A stretch of 64,000 nt of DNA from Ctenosaura bakeri (GCA_948474755.1 CAOLHI010002498.1:1-64000), one strand, 5' to 3'. Shown: positions 22,213-32,473, numbered from the stretch's first letter. Numbers and translations are program-made. The notes: a model not told the origin generated them from the sequence alone.

Positions 22213-22452
22213 GTACAGCCTAAATACCCTAAAGGCATCTGATCCTTTCTGATCATGGAAGCTAAGCAGGGTCAGCCCTTATTAGCACTTGGATGGGAGA
22301 CCACCCATGAATACCAGGTGCTGTAGATGATATTTCAGAGGAAGGAACTGGCAAAAACAATCTTGGAGTCTTCTTTGTGTAAGAAAACCTCATGAGATTC
22401 ATGGGGTCACCGTAATTTGTCAGGAGACTTGAAGACACATGAACATATACAC
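22213..22452 (+). repeat. 5S rRNA-derived SINE (best copy)
   Basis: The head runs from about 22213 to 22330 and tracks nearly the whole 5S rRNA, including 'GGAAGCTAAGCAGGGTCAG', 'TTAGCACTTGGATGGGAGAC' and 'ATACCAGGTGCTGTAG'. These hold the internal control region used by TFIIIA and RNA polymerase III. The body 'TTTCAGAGGAAGGAACTGGC' and tail 'TTCATGGGGTCACCGTAA' then 'GACTTGAAGACACATGAAC' follow. Mutations relative to 5S are spread evenly, so it is an old insertion. Confidence 0.92.
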
Positions 22453-23344
22453 TGCACTCCTGTTCAGTCCCCACACACAGGCATGTTTTCATTATTGTCT
22501 GCAGGAATGTTGCGGTAAGCTGGGAGTGTGACAGTTAGAAGCAATTCTGGAATTCAGAATGTGATAAGAAAGGCAAGGCACAGTTATCAGAACTTTGGGG
22601 GAAGCTGCCATGGAAAATGGAATAGACGCAGGCTGTCATTTCCTCTGGCAGATGGCATGCTCCAAGGGTGTGAAAGAAGACAGATCTCTGTACAGTTATG
22701 TAAAGGTTGCCACCTCCTCCTTGTCTGCTCTAGTCTCTCCCTTTGTTCCCAACCCCAGCTGTCTCACTGATGCCACTGAAGCTCTCTAAAATGTGCCCCC
22801 TGTCTTACTGATGCCAATAAACTTCTTTAAACGTACAGTTTTATCCCTTTTTGCTGATTTGATAGGAAGTATCTTCTCCCTCCTCCATTTCTCTCTAAGC
22901 CTTGCAAATGAATGCAGGCATGATCTGCATTTGTTGGGTGTGTGTCGAACTGTGAAGTATGTCCCTGGGCATGCATGTGTCAGAAGTCAAAACAACGAAG
23001 AATTTGCTCCTTCCTTGCAAATTAAATCTAAGATTTTTGACAGCTGGAGCCAAACTTGTGATTCAGTCCTGGGTGACTTTTTTTTTCATCTGTGTCAGCT
23101 TGGCCAGGATAGCCTAGATGCCTTTCTGTGTAAATTCCAAGTCAGTTCACACATGTATGCAGACTTGCTGAATTACCCCATGCAGAATAGATTCATCAGA
23201 ACTGTTCCCAAAAGCAATCACTCCACTTAGTTTCATCTGAGGATAAACTGAGAGAGTGAAATCAACAACTCTTAACTGCTCAGCTGGCATACTCCACTTC
23301 ACTGCACTCTCAGAACTGCCCCACACTAGTAGCCATTCCACCAA
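22453..23344. other. Unique non-coding DNA
   Basis: The open frame at 22793-23230 (145 codons) has no known domain, no flanking splice pattern I can defend, and ordinary base composition; I do not call it a gene. Confidence 0.5.
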
Positions 23345-23748
23345 GGGTCCTTTCACATTACATGGCTATCGCACTATGATTCCATTTTGACCTCCATGAT
23401 TCCGTTGTATGGAATATGGGATTTGCAGTTTAGGAAGGAACATATTGAATTCATATTATTTAGAATTCTCAGCAAGGACTACCTTATCCATTACAGGACT
23501 TTAGGCACCACTGCCTAGGGCTTACAAAAATCTTAGGACTTGCGAAAACAGGATTTTAAAGCCCATGGAAACATCCTTAGTGGTGCGTCAAGGTGAGGCA
23601 TGGAGTTGAATACAAGAGTGTCTCAGGCCTATGAAAACCTTAATGCAGCCCTGATCTCAGCTCTAGCACCTCACTAAATGACAGGGTTCTAGAGGATGTG
23701 GCCATAGTAGCAAAAGTAAGATCATAGCACTATAGATGTGAAGGGCCC
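23345..23748. mobile_element. GGCC-family MITE interrupted by a hAT MITE
   Basis: Left end GGGTCCTTTCACATTACATGG and right end, inverted, GGGCCCTTCACATCTATAG. The inner segments 'GATTCCATTTTGACC..GGATTTGCAGTTTAGG' on the left and 'CTCTAGCACCTCACTAAATG' on the right belong to the same family as 47244-47467. Its centre is split by the hAT element at 23475-23654, so this MITE is older. Confidence 0.75.
23475..23654 (-). mobile_element. 180-bp hAT-like MITE nested in another MITE
   Basis: Relative of 14993-15147 in reverse orientation (shared 'ATCCTTAGTGGTGCGTCAAGGTGAGG' region and 'CTATGAAAACCTTAATGCAGCCCTG'). Flanked by TCTCAGCA at 23467-23474 and TCTCAGCT at 23655-23662, one mismatch, fitting an 8-bp hAT duplication. 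Confidence 0.72.
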
Positions 23749-25059
23749 TTAGGAATCTGAAAACTAAGATATTTCAGCTCAAGATATTTTGTTGTCTGAG
23801 GCAGACTATCAATAGTGTTTCAAGATAATTATGTTCCCAAAGAAGAAGCAATTGGAAATTCACTTGTCATTTTGGAATAAACAACAAACACTAAAGTCTT
23901 CCCTGCAATAAAACAAGGTCCTTGGCCTTGCTCTTGAGGAGATGTACTATACTTAGAGGCTCCTAATTTTTTTTTTTTTAAATTGCACAGTTGGGGATCA
24001 GGGTCTGCAATAATCATGTTGAGAAATCCATGCTTCCTGCGAATGGCATAATTCCCACCATCACTTAACTGATAAATTAATTAAAACTTATGCATTTAGT
24101 ATTTTTGACATTTCTGAAACTGGGTTGCCATCATAATAAAAATAGACCCATACAGATTTCCTAAAACATCCATTCCAATTCAGGAAGAAGTCTAATTAAC
24201 TTTGGAACTCCAAAATGCAGGCAGAAATTTGGGCAAAGCTCCTTTTAGAAGCTTCAATAGACCTGGCCTCATGTTCCTCATACGGTGCCCAAACATTCCT
24301 AAGGGAAGTACTTTTCAGCAACACCAAATGAATGCAACCACAAGAAAAGCAGGTGCCAGATGAAGTGAAAGATGGACCAGCCTGGGCACATTTCAATTTA
24401 GTCATCCAAACAGGTGCCTATAGCCAAGAGGAAATAAATCCTCTACTCATATCAACTTTGCTACATTTACATAGCAGGTCTAAAAATTCATGAATCATTC
24501 CCAACTCATCCTGCTGAAGCTGCAGTGTAATAATAGGGAACCCAAATGTAATTACTGAGACTGGACGTTGGCCAAGAACTGGAAAAAAGTATCTATTTGT
24601 GGCTTAAGTTAGCTTCAGGGACCCAGTCTTCCTTCTGCTTTCTTGCCAGGCTTCCCAAAATAGGTTACCCACCCAGGAGAAGCCAGAAAAGGCATGCAAC
24701 AAAGTAACAAGATGACAAGTTTCTGAGTTACACAGAACTCTTTGCCAGGCAAAGCCATGACAACAACTCTGTACCAATCCAAAACTCGTCAGCCCTTGTT
24801 TTGAAAGTTTTTCACACTAATACAGCTGCTCTCAGGAAGCTGGGGAAAGCTACAAGACAGACAGCCCCGCCTCTGAAGGGTGCCTGCTGCTACTTGACCT
24901 ACTTTTCCCCCGTTTGGTTCAATGCAGAGATTGAGAGAAAGAGAGTCTAGATTTTTTTTTTTTTAAGGCAAGGAAGGCAACCTTTCTAGGAAGGAAATAT
25001 GTTCCTAGATGGCAAAAAAAAAAGAAGAAGAAGAAGAAGGAATTATCCATTCGGAAAAA
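23749..25059. other. Unique non-coding DNA
   Basis: No gene. T/A runs at 23968-23981 and 24951-24966, and an (AAG)n tract at 25017-25041. Confidence 0.5.
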
Positions 25060-25245
25060 CGGAGCCTCATCAAGTTGACAGGCACCCAACAAAGGCAGAC
25101 TTCCTCTGAGACTGACAGAGTCACAGCAGGCGGGAGCAAGAAAGCCCCGCAAAATATCATTTGGATGCATAAAATATTCACTGCAAATTGCTTCATTTCT
25201 CAGGGCTTTGAAATCAAAGAGGAGAAAGTTTGGGGTCGGTAGAGG
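25060..25245. promoter_or_regulatory. Candidate conserved non-coding element (weak)
   Basis: Unique block with 'ATTTGGATGCATAAAATATTCACTGC' type sequence (octamer/POU-like 'ATGCATAAAAT') and 'CTTTGAAATCAAAG', a LEF/TCF-like palindrome at about 25205-25219. Function inferred only. Confidence 0.28.
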
Positions 25246-25754
25246 GAGGGAGAGAAGATGAAAGCAAGAGATTGGCCCAAGCCCAGACATTAAGATCTGA
25301 ACGGAAAATGGTTTGTGAGCAAATGTAAACTGTCTGGCCTTTATTCCAATCTTTGGAGGGGCAGCGGACACTGAAATTTGAAGGGTCTACTGAAGAAGAT
25401 GTTGCCCTAGAGGTTTATAGCCAGGGGCTAATTTCCAAAAGCTCAAGCGTCTCTTGATACCATGAATGGTTACCCCCAGGCATGAGAAGGTTGCTGTCTT
25501 TGGCTGCTCAGTGATGGGGACAGCATGTTCAGACTCTTTTGCAAGCTCAAAAGCATTCACAAACCCCTTAAGTCATGCATGTCAAGACCAAAGCAATTTT
25601 GGGGGGTCCAAATAGTTGAATGGGCAGAAGAATTGATTTCTGGACTGAAATATATCTGAACTGGAAAGTATCCCCTTTTATTTCTTATCCGTTACGGAAA
25701 AATCTCAAGTGCAGACAATGGTCATGAGAGCCCCCTTAATTTTTCCTATAAATG

Positions 25755-25979
25755 GTTGCTGTTGTTACCTATCTTCAAGTTGATTCCAACTTACGACAAC
25801 TCTATCAAAGTTGGCAAGGTTTATTCAGCGAAGGCTCATCAGTGCCCTTCTTTGTGCTTTAGAGAATGTGATTGGCCCACGATCACCCAGTAGTTCTTCA
25901 TGGCTGGCTGAGGATTTCAGCCCAGGTCTCCCAGAGTCCTACTCCAACATTCGAGCTTCACTACACCACATCAACTCTC
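25755..25979 (-). repeat. tRNA-derived SINE, older subfamily
   Basis: Tail complement 'ATCTTCAAGTTGATTCCAAC' on the left and head complement 'CCCAGGTCTCCCAGAGTCCTA' on the right; the centre 'TGTGATTGGCCCACGATCACCCAG' differs from other copies ('GACTTGCCCAAGGTCACCC'), suggesting an older or separate subfamily closer to MIR-type SINEs. Confidence 0.8.
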
Positions 25980-26105
25980 CCCTTCTCTACAAGAAGAATC
26001 CAAAAATTCAGCTAACTGTTTGGATTCACATCAGCAAATTAATTCTAGCAGTCTTCTTCTCCACTGGGAAAAGGTCTACTGGAAAGGCAAAATAACCCCC
26101 CCAAT

Positions 26106-26200
26106 CATTCCGTGTCTAAGAAAACCCTATGAAAACCCTATGAATTCATGGGGTCACCATAAGTCAAAAGGTGAGTAGAAGACTCATACATGCACAAATC
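26106..26200 (+). repeat. 5S-SINE tail fragment (headless)
   Basis: Only the body end and tail are present ('TCTAAGAAAACCCTATGAAAACCC', 'GGGGTCACCATAAGTC'). 'GAAAACCCTAT' is duplicated in tandem. The 5S head is missing, so this is a 5'-truncated retroposon copy. Confidence 0.75.
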
Positions 26201-26675
26201 AAATGGGTCTTCATTGTCAAGACTAAGCCATCTTGAAATGCCTTTCATTACAAGAGAAGCTCATAACAATATATGGTGGCTAGTATCAATAGACACCCAC
26301 ACACTCCACCTATTGTGAAGACTGAAGCTAAACTCAGAAAGAATAGGGAAGATTGCGGGGAGTGACAGATGATGCCACTGTCCCTGCTAATCAGAAAGGA
26401 CTGATTAGCAGGGGAAAAAAGAAAAGAAAAGAAAAAAAGAGAAAGGACTCTGACCATGTGAATTGTGTCTCCACTATAACACTGCATAGCATGACCTCCA
26501 ATATTTCACAGATGAGAACTGGGATGTGCATGGTCAAGCAACATCAGAATTTGGTCAAGATGACAAAAGTTATTAATGAGGATGAGCTAGGGGATGCTGC
26601 AGCAATTGGCTTTGTTTGAGTCTACTAGGAGAGGCAGGACTCCTCCTGCTTTCCTTTTCACCCAGCTGAGTTAAC

Positions 26676-26770
26676 TATGAAAGCTTATGCTATCAACTTT
26701 TTTCTCTCAGTTAGTCTCAAAGGTGCTACAAGTTCCCTTTGCATATTGATGCAGATCAACATGGCCAACA
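26676..26770 (+). repeat. Fragment of the 'GTTAGTCTCTAAGGTGC' amniote repeat
   Basis: Contains 'GAAAGCTTATGCTATCAAC', 'GTTAGTCTCAAAGGTGCTAC' and 'CAGATCAACATGGC', landmarks of a widespread reptile interspersed repeat. The palindrome at 35782-36011 holds the same landmark twice in opposite orientation. Confidence 0.55.
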
Positions 26771-26774
26771 ACCT

Positions 26775-27008
26775 TTTGTTGTGTGCCTTCAAGTACTTTC
26801 TGACTTATGGTTACCCTAAGGCAAACTTATCATGGGAGTTTCTCGACGAGATTTGTTCAGAGGGCGTTTGCCTTTACCTTCCTCTGAGGCTGAGAGAGTA
26901 TGACTTGCCCAAGGTCACCTAGTGTGTTTCCATGGCGAAGTGGCAATTCAAACCCTGGTCTCCAGAGTTGTCGTTCAACGCTCAAATCGCAACACCATGT
27001 TGTCTCTT
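26775..27008 (-). repeat. tRNA-derived SINE, near full length
   Basis: One of the best copies: 'GTGTGCCTTCAAGTACTTTC' (tail complement), 'GAGGCTGAGAGAGTATGAC', 'TGCCCAAGGTCACC', 'CAATTCAAACCCTGGTCTCC' (B-box complement) and 'CAACACCATGTTGTCTC' at the head end. It serves as the reference for the split copy at 16346. Confidence 0.92.
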
Positions 27009-27164
27009 TTCTTTTCAATTTGTAGTCATTTAAGTAAGCTGAGGACTAAGGGGGGAAAGTGGGAGAAGAGAGAACTGGAAACATTTTGAAAATAGCAGAT
27101 AAAGTGGGCTGACAGAGGACTAATTGGGACCGTTTCTGCCAAACTGGGACAGCTGGAGGATATG

Positions 27165-29274
27165 TGTATATGGCAACAGTTGCAGGTGTCTTCTTCCAAG
27201 GCCTGATATCCTGAACAAAGTCTGGTGTTCCTTTTTAGTTGAGTCCTTCTGACACAGATTCTCACTTAGGGCCAACCAATATTTTTGTTAACTGTGGTAA
27301 AGGATAACAAATGCCCACTGTCATTCCATGTACAGAAGCCAACTGGACTGGCAGTTAAATCTTACTTCAGAGTTCATTGCCTCCTGTCACAGCTGAGGGC
27401 AAGAGGTTAGCATAAAGGACATCAGGTAGGCTGTGTGGTACATGTAAATCTTGTCATCCAACATCTCAGCACTACTGTCTCTACAGCATCTGCCACTTTA
27501 CTCTGCCCAATGGTAGGGCTGGTCCTAGAATCAACAACTGCTACAATCAACAACTGTTGGGATGGGTTGGGGAACCTCTCTGGACTTCATTTTGTAAGCA
27601 ATATAACATTGACAGCATAAAATGAGGCAGTTATGTGTACAAGTTCTACCTGCTGAACAGCTCTGACTGTGACTCAGTAAACAAAGCTGATATATTCCCA
27701 TAACCTCCCTTTGAATGCTAAGGCTACAGTGTGGCTGCAGAGCTCTGTTTTCTGGCAAGCTCAGCATTCATCACCAGGAATCACACTAGAAATGTATCAT
27801 GAACTTGAGATGGAACTGCTGATTTGCATAATGTATTTATATACAACCCACACAATTTGCATGACATTTGCATGGGCCTAGTGGGTGCCAGGCCGTGGCT
27901 GGTGGACATACTGCCATGCTTCTGAGATGCCATCTGTGCAGTTCCAAAGTGTGCTGCTCAAAGAAGAGTTTCCTAGCCTGCTTTGGAGATGGCTGGCAGG
28001 CAACTGGAAGATTGAATCACATTTACTAAAGGTTCAGAAGAGGGGGAAAAAAATGTTTGATCCATCAGCATGACTTCAGGTTGGGAAAGCGGGCCCTTGT
28101 ATACTGAAAAACATAGCAGGCCCTTTCACAACAGACTGAACCCCACCCAGCCATGTTTGCCATCTCTTGGTTTAGAAATACAGCCCTCTGGGTTTTCTTA
28201 TATATTCATTTAGGACATTTTCATCATACTCTTCACATGGGAAGGGCTTTCAGAAATGGTAGTGGCACAACACACTCTGCTCTTTCATCTATCTCATATT
28301 TAACTTAATACCCACCATGCAGCACGAGATAGAAGAAAGAGAACACAACTCATGAACTATGTGACACTCTTCTTTTACCACTTAATGAGGCCACACCCTC
28401 ATAAATGATAGAGCAACTAAAAATGTAGAGTTATACCACAAAATGAGTGAAGTTCATCCTCACAACTGCAATGGAACCCAGCTGTACCTTCCCTATGAGA
28501 AGGAAAAGGAATTAGTTGAAGTTGACTAGTTATCAGTTACAAATAAATGGCTCCTTCTCAATTTGCACCTTTAAAGAAGGAACTATTTCTTATTTCGGCT
28601 TTTGGACCATTTTGAGATCCTTTAAACACTAAAACAAAATAATCATTATAATCATTGGAGCCATCCACAGTTCCAGAAGAAAAGCAAAATGGAAAAATAG
28701 AGACTTGCCATAGGATATTTTTCCTTTTTAGACAGATCTTCAACAGAACTTCTGCTTTTACTCTGAATAGTAGTAGAGGGGGAGTGAAGGAACAAAAAAG
28801 AAAATTTGATGTACAACCATCACCTCTCTCTCTGTGTGTGAAAGGCACAGGAATACCTCCTGACAGTCATCTGCAGACATCCCTGAAACCTCCTGCTTCC
28901 ACCTATCCTGGGAGACAACCTCCCGTTTCAGATGAGATGCACCCCAGTGAAACATGCTCCAGTTTCCCTGCACTTCTATCAATCTGCTTTTCTTTTAATG
29001 CAGTTTTAGCAGAAGCACTAAGTAGAACAAGATGCCCTTCTAAAAGATTTTGTAGTCTGTTTCAGGAAGTAAAGAAAGATGTTGGAATGTGGAAAGGATG
29101 ACCCAGCCTACACAAGTTGCACATGAAGTACAAAAGATTCCTATAGCAGCTTCTCTTTAAGGACAGCTCAAGAGGTGACACTGATGTCAGCTGGCTACCA
29201 TGGAAGCTACTATAAGGTGGCTTATTCCCATACTTCTCTGGCAGTGTGAGAAGTGACTGATCACATGGGAAAAC
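27165..29274. other. Unique non-coding DNA
   Basis: Over 2 kb without a gene or bounded repeat. The 148-codon frame at 28655-29101 has no recognisable domain and I treat it as chance. Confidence 0.5.
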
Positions 29275-29371
29275 CATACCCTCCAATATTTCACATACAA
29301 AAATCAGCACATCTGCAGCCAAGCAACTTCGGAGTGTGGTCAAAATGGCAAAAGTTATTAATGAACAATAA

Positions 29372-29830
29372 CATAGAATCATAGAAATGTAGAGTTGGAA
29401 GAGACCACAGAGACCATCCAGTCCAACCCCCTGCCATGCAGGAACACCCTCAAAGTACTCCCGACAGATGGCCATCCAGCCTCTGCTTAAACACCTCCAA
29501 GGAAGGAGACTCCACTACACTCTGAGGCAGCAGATTCCACTGCCGGATAGCCCTGACCGTCAGAAAGTTCTTCCTGAGGTTCAGGTGGAATCTTCTTTCC
29601 TGCAGCTTGAATCCATTGCTCCTTGTCCTGGTCTCTGGAGCAGCAGAAAACAAGCCCTCTCCCTCCTCTACATGGCATCCCTTCAAATATTTAAACATGG
29701 CTATCATGTCCCTGCTTAACCTTCTCTTCTGCAGACTAAACATACTCAGCTCTCTAAGTCTATCCTCATAGGGCATGGCTTCCAGGCCCCTCACCATTTT
29801 GATCGCCCTCCTCTGGACTTGCTCCAGAAG
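29372..29830 (-). mobile_element. 5'-truncated CR1 LINE, 3' end with open ORF end
   Basis: Minus-strand CR1. The tail complement 'ACATAGAATCATAGAAATG' lies at the left boundary; the coding part ends at 29829 with 'LLEQVQRRAIKM', the conserved start of the CR1 C-terminal block. It is clearly better preserved than the plus-strand copy at 7228 and lies inside an older transposon. Confidence 0.93.
29450..29829 (-). pseudogene. CR1 ORF2 C-terminus, uninterrupted fragment
   Basis: About 127 codons without a stop. Motifs in order: 'LLEQVQRRAIKMVRG', 'LEAMPYEDRLRELSMFSLQK', '[16 protein letters not shown]', 'NLRKNFLTVRAIRQWNLLP', 'SLEVFKQRLDGHL'. This is the end of the reverse-transcriptase protein that normally mobilises CR1 (and perhaps its dependents). 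The endonuclease and catalytic domains are absent because of 5' truncation, so it is not functional. The open frame suggests insertion not long ago on the scale of this window. Confidence 0.88.
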
Positions 29831-30095
29831 CCAGGGAGGCTGCAGTAATTTGCTTTTCCCTGAGTCTCAAAGAAAGGGCAAGATTCTCCCTCCTCCACTT
29901 CCTTCCTCCCCTGCACCTGCCCTGCTGAGTTGAGTACAAACTACATTTGCACTTTAAACTCAGTTTGCAGCAATGGAAGTAAGCTGAGGACAAAGCAGAA
30001 AGGTGGAAACTGTGATGTTTTAAAAGCAGCTGAAAAAATGGGATTAAAATGAGGATTAACTTGGACTGTCCCTGCCAAACTGGGACAGTTGGAGC

Positions 30096-31179
30096 ACAAA
30101 TATTTCTTAGATAAGTATAACCTGGGCTGAAACTTGGACAAAAAGATGGCGTGGGGAAAGAGAAGATGACTGCATCTTCCCACATTATTTCAGGCTTTAT
30201 ACCAGTACAAAATGGGATCTTGCTGGTGTAACAGCTTTTTTTATATAAAAAAATATATGTACAAGCAGGACCACAGTGAGAAAGACTCATATCAGAACTA
30301 ACAGGGGAAAAAAAAGTTCCATATGTGTGAATATGGCCAGGGAATGGGTGGAGTCAAAATCACACATATAATAGTTGAAAAAGCCTAATTTTTATGCAAA
30401 AAAGTAAGACTCTGTAATACAATTATAGCCTTGGTATTTTAAAATGCACCATTATACAGATTAAGCCTAATCAAAATCCTTATTTTGGCTGTAATCCTAA
30501 AAATAACTGGAAGACAAGAAAAATATCATCATGGGAGGGGGAAAACCTCTTTATGGCTATGTAGATAAAAGGAACCCCAGTTGTAAAGCATGTCAGAAAA
30601 TGGGTTTCAATGCCAAGGAAGAAAAACCTCAGATTCATTTTCATCTCTGTGAGCATCGGGGCAAGGATGAACTTTCCAAAGAAACACTGCATGTATGCAT
30701 ATTTTTCACGTTGGGGAAAAAAAAGAAACACACTTCAGTCTCATTATTATGGATTAGGTGTTATTAGTATGCATTAACCCAGCTTTCCAACAGTTTTGTA
30801 GAACAACCTTATTCTTTCTTATATAGAAAATGTACAACAAGGAATTTGCATTATTAATACAGATTCACTTAGAATTTCAAGTTGCTATTGTGTCTGTGTC
30901 TGTGTGTGCGTGCACATGCGCGCGTGATTGCCTTCCCCCACTCACATATGCTCTAAGATCAGGGCCAAGGAGCCAGAAACTGGCAGTAATCTTAATCCTG
31001 TTTTGCTGGGGGTGGGTGCATCGAGAACAAGTTGTCTTTTGCATTGTCCTAGAGCAGGAGAAGACATTTATTCTTTGTTAGACAAAGATCTTTAAAGTCA
31101 CCTCCACCAAAAGTTGCAGGATTGCAAAATGTTCTTTCTCTTTCTTTGTCCCCCTTTGCACACACACATGCCTTTACAG
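30096..31179. other. Unique non-coding DNA
   Basis: No gene. A short (TG)-rich patch with GCGCGCG-like bases at 30893-30926. Confidence 0.5.
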
Positions 31180-31877
31180 CAGTGGTTCTCAACCTTCCTA
31201 ATGCCACGACCCTTTAAGACAGTTCCTCATGTTGTGGTGACCCCCAACCATAAAATTATTTATTTATTATTTACAGTGCCTCCCCCCCCCCAGGCAAAGG
31301 CTGCCTTGCTGGCCAGGAGCGGGGGTGGAGACAGGCAGGGAGGGAAGAGGAGCCGCACGTCTCCCCTGGGAAAAAATTCTGAGAACCCCCCAGGCTCTGC
31401 TTCTGCTTCGCTCTCATTTCCGCTGGGGGAGCAGTGTGGGAAAAGTTTCCAGAGTGTCGACCTTGACCGGGGGGGAGAAATCCCAGCGCCTTTGTCTTTT
31501 GCGCTGGGCGCAGCTCGCCCCCCCCCAGAAAATTGCCGCCTTGTGGCCCCCTGGCCCTTCCGCAGCACCCCCCTCCATGGCGAGTAGGGCTGGGGCTGTG
31601 GCAAGGAGGGGGCCTGCCCCCTGTGCTACCACTGCCCCCCAAGCTGGCCCATCAGACGGGAGGTTCTCCCGGTAGCGGAGAAGGGGAGTGATTTCAGTCC
31701 CTTCTGAACAGGGGGCAGGAGGACGTGAGTGCGTGGCTTGCGCTTGCGCACCACCCCCGAGGAGGGAATGAAGCCTAAGACATCGGAAATACATATTTTC
31801 CGGTGGTCTTAGGCGACCCCTGTGAAAGGGTCGTTCGACCCCCAAAGGGGTTGCGACCCACAGGTTGAGAACCGCTG
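31180..31877 (+). mobile_element. SPIN-like hAT element with GC-rich interior
   Basis: Terminal inverted repeats CAGTGGTTCTCAACCT and, from the right, CAGCGGTTCTCAACCT (15 of 16). Exact 8-bp target duplication CTTTACAG at 31172-31179 and 31878-31885. The outer 80-100 bp on each side match my memory of SPIN (SPACE INVADERS) non-autonomous elements: 'TGTTGTGGTGACCCCCAACC' on the left, 'GGCGACCCCTGTGAAAGGGT' and 'CCCCAAAGGGGTTGCGACCC' on the right. A subterminal hairpin lies at 31770-31812 (CCTAAGACATCGGAAA / TTTTCCGGTGGTCTTAGG). Between about 31275 and 31765 the sequence is very GC- and CpG-rich, unlike the AT-rich SPIN interior I recall. It encodes no recognisable transposase. Confidence 0.9.
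31275..31765. other. CpG-rich cargo within the SPIN-like element
   Basis: About 490 bp rich in CpG (for example GCGCTGGGCGCAGCTCGCC and CGTGAGTGCGTGGCTTGCG) with runs of C. All six frames look open for long distances, which is a consequence of the low A/T content rather than evidence for a protein. It could be a captured piece of a host CpG-island promoter or first exon, or an interior particular to this lineage's SPIN subfamily. Source not identifiable by eye. Confidence 0.6.
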
Positions 31878-31885
31878 CTTTACAG

Positions 31886-32473
31886 GGATGTGATGTAAAA
31901 GCAGGACTGGCAGGACAAGGTCTTTATGGAAAACAGGGACCATATTGGTCTAAGCACCCCAACTCATATGGTTACATGGTTGTAATATTTATACACACAA
32001 ATTACAGGACCATATGCGGTAGTACCACGTGCTTGTATATCTCACTAATAGAACAGGACTTTCTTTAGCTGTGCTCATTTTCATTTAGAACAGCCAAAGA
32101 GAATTATAATACTTTGTCATAAGAAACTTGGATGGCTGAATGTGAACCAATTTGGAGGCAAAACAGAGATAGGAAGCCTGTGTTTGTGCATGAGAGAGAA
32201 AGAGAGACACAGAAAGAGAGACAGAGAGAGCTTTTGTGTACGTATGTGTGTGAGAGAGAGGGGGAGAGAAAAAGAGAAAAAATGTTATGTGTCTGAGAAA
32301 GAGTGCATGTATGTGTGGGTGAGAGAGAAATTGTGTATGTGTGTGAGAAAGGGAGGGAGATAGAGAAAGAGAAAGAGAGAGAACACTGGCTTCAAGACAG
32401 GAAGGTAAATCTTTGTAAATTTCACTCCTGCATGCCACAGCAAATAATTTTGCTATTTTTCTCCCTGCTGTGA
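31886..32473. repeat. Purine-rich low-complexity region
   Basis: From about 32185 to 32385 the plus strand is dominated by (GA)n, GAGAGAGAGG and TGTGTG-interspersed tracts. The reading frames through it on both strands (rich in R/E or S/L) are artefacts of the simple sequence. The rest of the stretch is unremarkable unique DNA. Confidence 0.75.

Larger units (their letters stand above)
26491..27164 (+). mobile_element. CCCTCCAAC-family element carrying a SINE
   Basis: The left part 'GACCTCCAATATTTCACAGATGA ... GACAAAAGTTATTAATGAGG' and right part 'AAGCTGAGGACTAAGG ... CTGGGACAGCTGGAGGATATG' match the element at 29275-30095 in order and orientation. Ends are roughly inverted (CATACCCTCCAAC versus CATATCCTCCAGC). 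Inside lie a fragment of another repeat (26676-26770, with 'GTTAGTCTCAAAGGTGCTAC') and a tRNA-SINE (26775-27008). Confidence 0.65.
29275..30095 (+). mobile_element. CCCTCCAAC-family element interrupted by CR1
   Basis: Starts CATACCCTCCAATATTTCAC and ends 'GCCAAACTGGGACAGTTGGAG'. The CR1 at 29372-29830 sits at a point corresponding to the uninterrupted 'TTATTAATGAGGATGAGC' of the copy at 26565-26590; after the CR1 the element resumes with 'CCAGGGAGGCTGCAG'. Without the CR1 the element would be about 360 bp. Confidence 0.7.

Noticed and set aside
22213..22330. 5S rRNA gene
   Set aside because: The match covers most of 5S but the sequence continues into a SINE body and tail shared by several copies, and it has many mutations. 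It is a 5S-derived SINE.
22793..23230. 145-codon open reading frame on the plus strand
   Set aside because: No domain or motif recognised, no supporting splice or promoter context, ordinary composition. Chance frame in 64 kb.
24919..25371. 150-codon frame on the minus strand
   Set aside because: Contains a poly-F/poly-S run from simple repeats and no known motif.
26941..27008. tRNA gene (B-box-like GGTTTGAATT complement)
   Set aside because: It is the head of a SINE with a conserved downstream body; no cloverleaf with a proper acceptor stem can be drawn.
28655..29101. 148-codon open reading frame on the plus strand
   Set aside because: Same reasons; also overlaps frames on the other strand without any codon pattern favouring one.
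29766..30290. 174-codon frame on the minus strand
   Set aside because: It runs through the CR1 in the wrong frame and through another repeat. The real coding remnant there is the CR1 frame.
31260..31845. Overlapping long frames on both strands (114-157 codons)
   Set aside because: All lie in GC-rich DNA where stop codons are rare; no transposase or other motif. Treated as composition effect.
32142..32438. Frames of R/E-rich or S/L-rich protein
   Set aside because: They translate a (GA)n low-complexity tract.
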